A stretch of 41,713 bases of DNA. It comes from a virus. The position numbers and the translations under genes were made by a program. Below, one piece after another: positions 34,601-40,665 of this stretch. The notes beneath the pieces were generated by a model that ran no database searches, was not told the origin of the DNA, and worked only from the letters and a program-made list of their open reading frames with translations. The stretch is from positions 1 through 41,713 of the IMG/VR virus record IMGVR_UViG_3300023178_000097; one strand, written 5' to 3'. Every line of letters begins with the position of its first letter. Positions within the stretch are counted from its first letter, which is position 1.

Positions 34601-35151
34601 ATGAAAAGAGACTACCTCCTGAGAAAGAAAGTGCTACTCAACAGACAGCAGGGGCTGCACCTATTGGTAGGATCTTTGGTTACAGAACATCTGATGCACC
34701 AAACAGTGTTGATATAATCTTTAATGATGTCAACAGACCTGAGTGGTACACTGGTATCTACGGTACACCTGAGTCAGCTAACCTGTTTAAAAAGTTTGTG
34801 TTCCCTGTCCTAGAATACCATGCTGATAGAATACTTGAAGATGGATCTTGGGATTCTTTACCACAGGAAAAAAAGAAGAAAGCTTTAAACTACATTCTTC
34901 AAGATGCTAAACAACAAGCAAAAGAAAGTATGAGAGCACAAACTTCAGATGAACCAAGAAAAGCTGTTCTGATCCAGGACATACTTTCTAAGTCTGTGAC
35001 TGCTGCTGAAAGAAGAAAGTTCTTTAGATACTTTGATACATCAGAGGAATCACTGTGGGAACTAGATGTACCACAACTAGACTTGCTACTCAGTTTCTTT
35101 GAAGATGAAAGTGTTGTCAACAAAGCAGTAAAAGAAACGGTACTGCCATAA
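31675..35151 (+). CDS. Very large internal virion (ejectosome) protein, 1158 aa
   Basis: 1158 residues, the last gene of the rightward unit. Mostly helical and charged. A mildly hydrophobic block at about 150-185 (NVVSFGVGKMFAAGASKAATQIAK) and a Gly-rich block at about 270-290 (PVGGMLALAGGLTGGGLGLVL) could insert in membranes during ejection. A further hydrophobic segment is near 800-825 (AAAYGILGLIMAKE). The place, size and composition match the T7 gp16 position, although no transglycosylase motif is seen. The gene is followed within a few bases by the bidirectional terminator. Assigned from context. Confidence 0.7.
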   Translation: MGREPRVTTGRMSVDQFNSIMGIKKKPELETFEGNKSGSLIDTLMEDKNYTVIRDYMEDRMGMTERNYDKREIVDAYINNMRKFNFGQSITTLEELAHLNKGNEQELEERRRIAGNAYKLFDSLGGAFSKGRTIGEKADAVYDYARALIWDPVNVVSFGVGKMFAAGASKAATQIAKKAAIESAKNLSKQMGKRKAATQSGKRELQEAAQKEFMKTLMQDSSYKAARQKAFKKELLGATGFDTLVAGGIDAAQQRARVKADVQNEYDPVGGMLALAGGLTGGGLGLVLEKTRGTQRLPLYSQLIDRSERLTLAARREATDLGVGKENLKANAKKLNKELSEFTNNAEGWAEQVREGLDLRLANKEIKGGEWDSLFDYELVHYFYFGDKANGQRGLRDILYDNGVGAWKPREKGDTFNLYMKDVYGLLDKKSKAEVQKLYDNIFNKFDNTFKGDTVDQFFSKFSSMSSDAGRILALSKHLNNLTYLVNKPLKEINAEEAITKVVDSYNTRVKNFWGKGATIQNKLIQNLVTHPGTTALNLKGWLQATSLQSASDMIRGTLYGGRSLWEDLMGNKLSAVEYRNKARLMVSLQTQKLNNLVDPYMTYETAMDLLTFRPEARKELYRYLVGGVEIEDVLKELDLDPTEKLTRTQLDKLMNTIQTAYGVKAQDFLMKTQEYMYALDKQVRLKYGETLQDFMNRDDAWEYISEGATDGFKEFLEIETRAVNEALENTFSKSYADNETTLGKVAGIIEESRNVPVIGALVPFGQFFNNTIAFMANHLGASMVYKGMTGTVKEGDAMTYFTKAAAAYGILGLIMAKEKQNMDEGLAWHEERASDGSVISRQLDFPYSHYKLMGRILAYEAENDELSPELMKEFAKIAGPEALTRSIGEAGATATELFKSIIGGEMSEAKKHSMMLLGDSTAMYMSGFTRWADPANQLIAVSRGEDYVPRDRKQGTRFLNDGLRYVDQVFELLADEKRLPPEKESATQQTAGAAPIGRIFGYRTSDAPNSVDIIFNDVNRPEWYTGIYGTPESANLFKKFVFPVLEYHADRILEDGSWDSLPQEKKKKALNYILQDAKQQAKESMRAQTSDEPRKAVLIQDILSKSVTAAERRKFFRYFDTSEESLWELDVPQLDLLLSFFEDESVVNKAVKETVLP

Positions 35152-35154
35152 AGA

Positions 35155-35181
35155 AAACCCCCAGGAATTAACTGGGGGTTT
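35155..35181. terminator. Bidirectional intrinsic terminator between convergent units
   Basis: A perfect 10-bp stem AAACCCCCAG (35155-35164) and CTGGGGGTTT (35172-35181) around a 7-base loop lies four bases after the rightward stop. On the + strand it is followed by TAGTTT; on the - strand by TTTTCTTTA. It lies between the convergent stops at 35151 and 35185, so it can stop both transcripts. Confidence 0.9.
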
Positions 35182-35184
35182 AGT

Positions 35185-35433
35185 TTAAGACGATTTATCT
35201 TTATGTTTTTTATGATCAAGCATCAGACAGGAATAACAGAATGCTTGACTAACGATCTCGTCTGATCGCATATACTTCCCAGAGGCAAGTAACCCTGATA
35301 AGGCTGCTCCTGCGAAGTAATCCCTAGCAGGTATTTCACCACTAGGAATCTCTGATTTGATAAACTCTTGGGCTTCTTGCTCAAGGGTTTTCTTTTTTGG
35401 TGGCCTACCTCTTGGCCTCTTTTGTGTAGTCAT
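35185..35433 (-). CDS. AT-hook small DNA-binding protein
   Basis: 82 residues from the ATG at 35433 (an in-frame TTG at 35436 is less likely). Residues 5-15 (QKRPRGRPPKK) are a textbook AT-hook core (RGRP flanked by basic residues) that inserts into AT-rich minor grooves. The rest is a small helical domain with CYSC near the C-terminus. It is the last gene of the leftward replication operon and overlaps the preceding gene by 29 bases. Probably a phage nucleoid or transcription factor; not a family I can name. Confidence 0.75.
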   Translation of the reverse strand: MTTQKRPRGRPPKKKTLEQEAQEFIKSEIPSGEIPARDYFAGAALSGLLASGKYMRSDEIVSQAFCYSCLMLDHKKHKDKSS

Positions 35434-35701
35434 CAATTAAAAACTCTACGTACTGCTTCAGTTTCATTAAGTCCTCAAGACCATTTTTCTTTTTATATCT
35501 ACTGACATACTTGACTATGTTACCCTCCAGAAAGTTAAGGTTGTTAGCCATTATATACTCAATAGGTTGTATTGTACTATCCTTATAGTGATTACCACCT
35601 ACCTGAAAGGATAGTGTTGAGTTGTCAGCATGGGAACATTCACCACACTTACCGTCATCATCAAGGAAGTTACCACACAAAGAGCAAGCTTGAATAGTCA
35701 T
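35405..35701 (-). CDS. DUF3310 (T7 gp1.7-related) protein with a zinc ribbon
   Basis: 98 residues from the ATG at 35701, which shares ATGA with the upstream stop; an ATG two codons earlier (35707) is possible. The N-terminus carries CSLCG and CGEC (a four-Cys zinc ribbon). The main domain has VGGNHYKDSTIQPIEYI, NFLEGNIVKYVSRYKKK and DLMKLKQYVEFLI, the DUF3310 pattern. T7 gp1.7, a relative, acts as a nucleotide kinase; activity for this family in general is not settled. It sits in the nucleotide/replication operon, which is consistent. Confidence 0.85.
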   Translation of the reverse strand: MTIQACSLCGNFLDDDGKCGECSHADNSTLSFQVGGNHYKDSTIQPIEYIMANNLNFLEGNIVKYVSRYKKKNGLEDLMKLKQYVEFLIDDYTKEAKR

Positions 35702-36123
35702 AGACATACTAGCTCTGCCTCCGTGTAGGGAATGTGGAAGAACCTCTCACCACTAGAAATGTTTTTACCATACGCAGCTTTAAGGTTTTCTAGTTTGAGT
35801 TGAGATCCTTTGATCCTCCAAACTTGCTTGAGATCTTTTCTAAAGACGTAGAAGGTTACGTTGTTATTATACTTCTTTAGTAGTCTTTGTTTTCTACCGG
35901 GTATACGTATCTCTGCCCAATGAGTAGGCCAGTCATCTGTCCAGGCTGTCTTTACTTCTGCTTCACTGAAGACAGTAGTACCATCTTGCTCTGATTCAAC
36001 ATCAGCATAATAGTTTTCTGCTACTCTTTTAACTGTGTGACCTTCACTCTCAAGGAGTGTCACGAGAGCTTTCTTTGCAGGGTTATCCCACTTGTCATAG
36101 TCTGCTCTGTCGAAACCTCTCAT
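35698..36123 (-). CDS. Possible PD-(D/E)XK-like nuclease-fold protein
   Basis: 141 residues. ADVES (about 40-44) and SEAEVKTAW (about 53-61), spaced in the D-x(n)-ExK style, with following strands (HWAEIRIPG, VTFYVFRKD) point to a restriction-endonuclease-like core, perhaps a nuclease or an inactive relative. I cannot name the family. The start is coupled to the 51-residue gene by ATGA (36120-36123) and the stop to DUF3310 in the same way. Confidence 0.55.
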   Translation of the reverse strand: MRGFDRADYDKWDNPAKKALVTLLESEGHTVKRVAENYYADVESEQDGTTVFSEAEVKTAWTDDWPTHWAEIRIPGRKQRLLKKYNNNVTFYVFRKDLKQVWRIKGSQLKLENLKAAYGKNISSGERFFHIPYTEAELVCL

Positions 36124-36275
36124 TTACCTTGACCCCTATATGGTTTTGTTGATCTACGTTTATGTTTGTTCATTGAACCTAGCTTCATTGAAGATATTCT
36201 TTTTGACTGGGATGTTTTCTTCTTAGTAGCTTGGTGTGAGTTAGCTGATGCACCCACAAGCTGAACCTTAGCCAT
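36120..36275 (-). CDS. Very basic 51-residue protein, translationally coupled
   Basis: Start MAKVQLVGASANSHQ, then Lys/Arg clusters (TKKK, SKRIS, NKHKRRS, KPYRGQGK). No acidic residues appear in the protein as translated by eye. GGAG lies about nine bases upstream, and the ATG lies over the DUF1289 stop. The TGA overlaps the next gene's ATG by four bases (ATGA). This coupling on both sides makes it very likely real despite its length. A nucleic acid-binding role is plausible from charge alone. Confidence 0.7.
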   Translation of the reverse strand: MAKVQLVGASANSHQATKKKTSQSKRISSMKLGSMNKHKRRSTKPYRGQGK

Positions 36276-36456
36276 TGTCTTTTCTCCACATTAATTCGTG
36301 AAGCAGTTTCTTCTGCTCGTAATCGGACAGTATCATCCAATCCCTTATTTCGTCAAGTGTTCTTTTACACCCCACACAAAGACCATCTTCAATACGACAG
36401 ACCTTTATGCAGGGTGAAGGGACAGTACCCAGTTTCTTTCTACGTTGCCTATTCAC
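36268..36456 (-). CDS. DUF1289 family small Cys-rich protein
   Basis: 62 residues from a GTG at 36456, just inside the reductase stop region; an ATG at 36498 would add a hydrophobic stretch that looks like a frame shadow of the reductase C-terminus. The core SPCIKVCRIEDGLCVGCKRT followed by EIRDWMILSDYE is the DUF1289 signature with four cysteines, which suggests a metal or Fe-S site. The family is common in proteobacteria; function unknown. It follows the reductase and precedes the basic 51-residue gene with overlaps. Confidence 0.8.
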   Translation of the reverse strand: MNRQRRKKLGTVPSPCIKVCRIEDGLCVGCKRTLDEIRDWMILSDYEQKKLLHELMWRKDNG

Positions 36457-38203
36457 ACTGACGTAGACCAGTAGCAGGATCGTAGTAGCAAGCACCACCC
36501 TCTTCTACGTAGTCCTGTGTTTCTTCTACTACAGGTTCCTCTGCTACTTCCTCAGAGGTAGAAGCGTTAAGGATACCATAACGTTTACCTGCTGCTCTGA
36601 ATGTTGTGCAACCAGATGAACCACCATCGTAGGCATCCATATAGACTTTCTTGAACTCTTCCCATGTTACATCTTCACCAACGTTACATGTCTTTGAACA
36701 AGCTGAGTCAACAAAGCGAGAGGCAACGTTCAATACTTTGACGTGATCAAACACTGACAGTTCGTCTGCAGTCTTACCCTTCACACCAAAGACACGATAC
36801 CCATAGTCTTCTACTCGTTCAACCTTTGGTCCATCAAAGGTTTGGATAGTTCTGTCGTAGTAATGTGAGAAGACAGGCTCGATTCCAGAGGATACGTTGT
36901 CTGCTGACAGACTGATAGTTCCTGTTGGAGCAACAGAAAGCAGATGACTGTTACGAATACCATAATCGCTAATGAGATTACGGATATCATCAGGAAGAGA
37001 CTTAGCAAAGTCACTCTCCAAATAAGCCTGAGTAAAGAGAGGGAAAGCACCCTTCTCCATAGCCAACTCAACAGATGTACGATAAGCAACATTCCTAATC
37101 ACCCCCATGATTTCTTCAAGGGTCTGCAGGAATCTTTCACTGCCGTACTCAAACCCTAGTGCTTCGATAGCATTAGCTACACCAGTAACACCAAGACCCA
37201 TTCGACGTTTACTCTTAGCTTCTTGCTCCTGTTCTTTTAGTGGATACGTTGCACGATCAACCACATTATCCATAGCACGGACAACATGTGGAATGTCGTT
37301 ACGTAGTTGGTTCATGTTGAAGACGTACTTACCTTCATGCTCTACTACATACTTAGTCAGGTTAAATGAGCCAAGTAGACATGCACCATTGGGTGGTAGT
37401 GGTTGCTCACCACATGGGTTGGTAGCTGCAATCTTTTCTGCGTACCACAGGTTGTTCTTCTTATTAATACGATCAATGAAGAGGATACCAGGCTCTGCCC
37501 AGTCCCATGTAGAACGTAGGATCTGATCCCATAGTGCAGTAGCACTTACTGTTTTGTAGACACGTCCATCAAACTTTAGATCAAAGTCTAAGTCTTCTTT
37601 TACAGCTTTCATAAACTCATCAGTCACACCCACAGAGATGTTAAACTGTGTCAGTGTGTCACTGTTGTTCTTTGCTGTGATGAACTCTTCAATGTCAGGA
37701 TGATCAACACGTAGGACACCCATCTGTGCTCCACGTCTGTGACCTGCTGATGCGATAGTACGACAGACAGCATCAAAGATACCCATGAAAGATAGAGGAC
37801 CAGACGACTTAGAATCTAGTGACTTGATCAGTGTACCTCGTGGACGTAGTGTACTAAAGTCATAACCAATACCACCACCTAGTCTCATGGTTTCAGCAGC
37901 ACGTCTTGCTGCCTCCATAATACCGTCCATGCTATCTTCAATAGTCATTGACACGAAACAGTTGTAAGGTGTCACACGTCTTGGTGCACCCATAGCAGAC
38001 TGGACACGTCCTGCAGGTAGGAATCTTTGATTGTATAAGATGTTACGAAAGTTATTGAAGTGTGATTCATTATCTTTCAGAGCTTCAGCTACTCGAGTCA
38101 TTGCTTCCCGGAATGTTTCCCCTTTGCTACGATACTTCATAGCATGGATCTCTTCACTGATTGTTAGTGTTGGGCCGTATACTTCTTCGTGAACATCTTT
38201 CAT
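36449..38203 (-). CDS. nrdJ: Class II (adenosylcobalamin-dependent) ribonucleotide reductase
   Basis: 584 residues. The N-terminus has FLPAGRVQSAMG, TPYNCF (C82) and RLGGGIGYDFS, the active-site NPCGEQPLP motif is at 262-270 (C264, E266), and LGVTGVANAIEALG and SVAPTGTISL follow. A C-terminal Cys pair region ends GACYYDPATGLRQCE. The layout without an ATP cone or NrdB partner fits the class II B12 enzyme. It converts ribonucleotides to deoxyribonucleotides for phage DNA synthesis. The start follows AGGAG by seven bases and the ATG overlaps the MazG stop (ATGA). The host would have to supply B12. Confidence 0.93.
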   Translation of the reverse strand: MKDVHEEVYGPTLTISEEIHAMKYRSKGETFREAMTRVAEALKDNESHFNNFRNILYNQRFLPAGRVQSAMGAPRRVTPYNCFVSMTIEDSMDGIMEAARRAAETMRLGGGIGYDFSTLRPRGTLIKSLDSKSSGPLSFMGIFDAVCRTIASAGHRRGAQMGVLRVDHPDIEEFITAKNNSDTLTQFNISVGVTDEFMKAVKEDLDFDLKFDGRVYKTVSATALWDQILRSTWDWAEPGILFIDRINKKNNLWYAEKIAATNPCGEQPLPPNGACLLGSFNLTKYVVEHEGKYVFNMNQLRNDIPHVVRAMDNVVDRATYPLKEQEQEAKSKRRMGLGVTGVANAIEALGFEYGSERFLQTLEEIMGVIRNVAYRTSVELAMEKGAFPLFTQAYLESDFAKSLPDDIRNLISDYGIRNSHLLSVAPTGTISLSADNVSSGIEPVFSHYYDRTIQTFDGPKVERVEDYGYRVFGVKGKTADELSVFDHVKVLNVASRFVDSACSKTCNVGEDVTWEEFKKVYMDAYDGGSSGCTTFRAAGKRYGILNASTSEEVAEEPVVEETQDYVEEGGACYYDPATGLRQCE

Positions 38204-38577
38204 CTGTTATCTCCTGATCCTTTTAATTTTCCACGTTTTTGTCTGTCGTCTAGCTTGGCAATGTTAAGCTCAAGCACCTCTTGTAGTCCGTTACCATAGA
38301 TGTTTGCTAAAGCTGTAGCATAAAAAACAACATCTCCTAGTTCTTTCATGATCTCTTCACCCTTGAAGCGACTACTATCACGAATAAGTTTCTTGATCTT
38401 TTCTGCTACCTCTCCTGCTTCACCAACAAGACCAAGTGTGTTCTCAACTAACCTGTCTTGTCCCTCTGTTAAAATCTTTTTTTCTACCCAGTCAGAGTAG
38501 TCTGACACCTTTACTTCATCTGCAGTCTGGAATGCTTCAAAGTAACCTATTGAATCCAGATCTTTAGCTGTCATCAT
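38200..38577 (-). CDS. mazG: MazG-like nucleotide pyrophosphohydrolase
   Basis: 125 residues. The all-alpha NTP pyrophosphatase motif is GLVGEAGEVAEK (E53, E56, E59) with the partner KELGDVVFYA (E79, D82), the EExxE-ExxD metal-binding set. MazG enzymes cleave non-canonical or stress nucleotides such as dNTPs or ppGpp; phage versions are frequent in marine podoviruses. Its start overlaps the 45-residue gene by ATGA and its end overlaps nrdJ. Confidence 0.88.
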   Translation of the reverse strand: MMTAKDLDSIGYFEAFQTADEVKVSDYSDWVEKKILTEGQDRLVENTLGLVGEAGEVAEKIKKLIRDSSRFKGEEIMKELGDVVFYATALANIYGNGLQEVLELNIAKLDDRQKRGKLKGSGDNR

Positions 38578-38711
38578 TTTTCTTTTACCTCTATCTCTTT
38601 TATTTCCACGTCATCTATATCATAGATAGTGTCCTGAAGAATGTCTTCAAGACTTCTCTCTACACTGTCTGAAGCAATAAAGTTTGCCTCAGGATCTAAC
38701 TCTATTAGCAT
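38574..38711 (-). CDS. Small acidic protein, 45 aa
   Basis: A 45-codon frame beginning MLIELDPEANFIASDS and ending EIKEIEVKEK, with many Asp/Glu. The stop (38574-38576) overlaps the MazG ATG by four bases (ATGA), the same coupling used elsewhere in this operon, which is the main reason to accept it. No clear Shine-Dalgarno and no recognised family. It fills most of the gap between MazG and endonuclease I. The remaining 59 bases hold nothing I can support. Confidence 0.55.
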   Translation of the reverse strand: MLIELDPEANFIASDSVERSLEDILQDTIYDIDDVEIKEIEVKEK

Positions 38712-38770
38712 TGTCACTTCTAACAACACAGGAACCTCCAAGTTATATAGCCTAAACTAATTACGTCAAT

Positions 38771-39166
38771 CTATTCTTTCAACCAATCATCAGGAATTGA
38801 TTTATCTGCGTACTTAAATCCGTACTTCTTACACCAGTCACCATAGGATGACTTAGCACCTTTATATAATTTTGCTCTACTGTTTTGAAATACAAAACGA
38901 ATGTCCAGATCAGGAAACTGCTTCTGGATTTCACGATGTTTGCGTCGATCGTTTGCTACGAAACGTCCCTTGGTTTCTATTATGATACCATTGGACAAAA
39001 CGAAGTCAGGTGTATACGTTCTTACTTTTAAGTCAACCCACTTAATCTTTTCTTTCTCGTAGGTAAACTTAATTCCTTTGGATCGTAACTCTTTTGCTAC
39101 ATCATCTTCAAAGCCAGAACGATACCCTGCCTTGAGTGCTGCTGCCCTAAACTTCTTTCTGTTCAT
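38771..39166 (-). CDS. T7 endonuclease I-like Holliday junction resolvase
   Basis: 131 residues from the ATG at 39166; an earlier ATG at 39208 would add a run that overlaps the exonuclease gene. It aligns by eye along its whole length with T7 gp3: YRSGFEDDV, GIKFTYE, TYTPDFVLSNGIIIETKG, DLDIRFVFQNSRAKLYKG and SYGDWCKKYGFKYADK. The catalytic set of T7 (E20, D55, E65, K67) is present as E20, D54, E64 and K66. It resolves branched DNA and degrades host DNA. Confidence 0.95.
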   Translation of the reverse strand: MNRKKFRAAALKAGYRSGFEDDVAKELRSKGIKFTYEKEKIKWVDLKVRTYTPDFVLSNGIIIETKGRFVANDRRKHREIQKQFPDLDIRFVFQNSRAKLYKGAKSSYGDWCKKYGFKYADKSIPDDWLKE

Positions 39167-40019
39167 TGTAGGTAAAGTCCTCTGGTACGTTTGGTTTCTT
39201 AACCACATCTACCAGGAGTACGTCACCATTACCATAAACAAATCGTCTGGCCTCAGGCCAACACTTCTTGTTGAACTCACAGAATCCACAGGAAGGATGT
39301 AGCTTTGTGTTAGGGCTAGTCTTTGACTGGGGTACAGGCTCAAAGCCTCTGTCAGGTATTTCACCTGCCACCATTTCTTTGACTTGCTCTACCTCTTTTT
39401 CTTTCTGTTCTAACTCTGGTGTGAAGTCATAGACATCAAGGCAAAGTGAACCGTTTACTTTATCAACAACAAGGAAAGCACCGTGTGTTTTGTTAGTTAC
39501 CAGTGGATCATCCTTAGCTGCGTACACGTAAGAACTTAGCTGACTGATGTACCCGAAAGGATCTTCTTTCCTCAGGTTACCTTCAGCAAATTTCTTGAAC
39601 GAGTAAGGGGATGCGGATTTAACATCCACTGTCATGCCATCAATGACTGCATCCCTGTGTCCTGCTAAGTCATTAATACGCATACGATCCTGAGTACCTG
39701 CTACTGTGTGACCAGAAGCCTCAACAATAGCAAGCACAAGCTCTTCAATCATGTCACCGTAGAAGAACTTCAACAGGTCCGATGGAGCAAGAGGACGTGC
39801 TGTTGCAGGTTCGTTAATCTTATACCAAAGTTTTCTTTTACATGGACTACCAATAGAAGAGAACGACAGGTAACCTCTTGGTTTCTGTGGTGTTCTGAAT
39901 CTTGAGGTAGCTGTCTTGCCGATACGGTCACCCATCTTCAAGCTAATCAAGTGATCCCATCCGTTGTGCCCAAGGATGGTGTCTTCCATATCTTTAATGA
40001 GTGTACTGATGTCTGGCAT
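39147..40019 (-). CDS. Cas4/RecB-type PD-(D/E)XK exonuclease with Fe-S-type cysteines
   Basis: 290 residues. SPCKRKLWY has Cys60. The nuclease core is GHRDAVIDGMTVDVKSASPYS (D123, D132, K134). The C-terminus holds CGFCEFNKKCW (C244, C247, C253). Together the one plus three cysteines match the 4Fe-4S cluster arrangement of Cas4 and AddB-like nucleases. In T7-like phages this gene probably takes the place of the gp6 exonuclease in DNA recycling and recombination. It overlaps the endonuclease I start by 20 bases. AAGGA precedes the ATG. Confidence 0.85.
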   Translation of the reverse strand: MPDISTLIKDMEDTILGHNGWDHLISLKMGDRIGKTATSRFRTPQKPRGYLSFSSIGSPCKRKLWYKINEPATARPLAPSDLLKFFYGDMIEELVLAIVEASGHTVAGTQDRMRINDLAGHRDAVIDGMTVDVKSASPYSFKKFAEGNLRKEDPFGYISQLSSYVYAAKDDPLVTNKTHGAFLVVDKVNGSLCLDVYDFTPELEQKEKEVEQVKEMVAGEIPDRGFEPVPQSKTSPNTKLHPSCGFCEFNKKCWPEARRFVYGNGDVLLVDVVKKPNVPEDFTYNEQKEV

Positions 40020-40039
40020 TGTCTATCCTTTTTGTTGTA

Positions 40040-40061
40040 CCCCCACCCCGAAGGGTGAGGG
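40040..40061 (-). promoter_or_regulatory. Stable intercistronic hairpin with a UUCG tetraloop
   Basis: Read on the leftward mRNA, CCCUCACCC pairs with GGGUGGGGG (one U-G pair) around a C(UUCG)G loop, the extra-stable tetraloop class. It lies after the SSB stop (40092) and before the exonuclease start (40019). No U-run follows in this direction. It could protect the abundant SSB message or set a processing point. On the + strand it is followed by CTTTCTTCT, so it might also act weakly as a + strand terminator. Confidence 0.6.
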
Positions 40062-40091
40062 CTTTCTTCTAGGGGAAAGGAACAGGAAAAC

Positions 40092-40613
40092 CTAGAAGGG
40101 GATTGAGTCCTGAGGTTCTTGGGAGGAGGTGGAAGACGTAGAACCACCAGAACTCGATTGGTCTGTGAACATTGAACGTGGTTGGGAGGATCCACCTTCT
40201 GATTCATAGACCACATGATCTAGGACTTGAAGACCTAGAAGACGTGAACCTTTACGTGCACCTGCATCGTATAGTTCAAACTTCACAATACCCTCACTTC
40301 CGTTACCAATGAAACCCTTTTCATCTAGGTTCCAAAGCTTACCAGTAACATCAGCTACCAGAGGTGCACCCCCTTGCCACTCATATTTACCTTTGTGAGG
40401 ACGATCTAGGGTGACTCTCCACCCATTATCTGTTTCTGTAAACTTTTTACCAAGACCTGCTTTCTGCAAAGTCTTCATAGTCTTTTCATCAGTATGAACC
40501 GTTACCTTATACATACCGTCAGTCTCATTGTGGAACTCTGCACGGTCACGGTTGGACTCAAACACTTTAGCCCATTCAATCATACCTTTAATTTCGTGTT
40601 GTGTTGATGGCAT
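40092..40613 (-). CDS. gp2.5-like single-stranded DNA-binding protein
   Basis: 173 residues. Beta-rich OB-like body (EFHNETDGMYKVTVHTDEK, GWRVTLDRPHKGKYEW, GIVKFELYDAGARKGSRLLGLQVLDHVVYE), as in phage gp2.5-type proteins. The C-terminal 30 residues are a Ser/Gly/Gln linker ending QEPQDSIPF, a terminal Phe tail resembling bacterial SSB tails (DDDIPF) that recruit partners. AAGGAGG precedes the ATG. It lies between the DNA polymerase and the exonuclease, a classic T7-like order. Confidence 0.82.
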   Translation of the reverse strand: MPSTQHEIKGMIEWAKVFESNRDRAEFHNETDGMYKVTVHTDEKTMKTLQKAGLGKKFTETDNGWRVTLDRPHKGKYEWQGGAPLVADVTGKLWNLDEKGFIGNGSEGIVKFELYDAGARKGSRLLGLQVLDHVVYESEGGSSQPRSMFTDQSSSGGSTSSTSSQEPQDSIPF

Positions 40614-40665
40614 CTTGCCCTCCTTTACTTACGTTTCTTGTATGTAGTCTTTATAGTTAATGTTG

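Noticed and set aside
36268-36498. Longer DUF1289 start at 36498
   Set aside because: The extra residues are the out-of-frame reading of the reductase C-terminus; the GTG at 36456 gives a short, plausible overlap.
38771-39208. Longer endonuclease I start at 39208
   Set aside because: The added residues lie in the exonuclease gene and do not match T7 gp3; the ATG at 39166 places the catalytic Glu at residue 20 as in T7.
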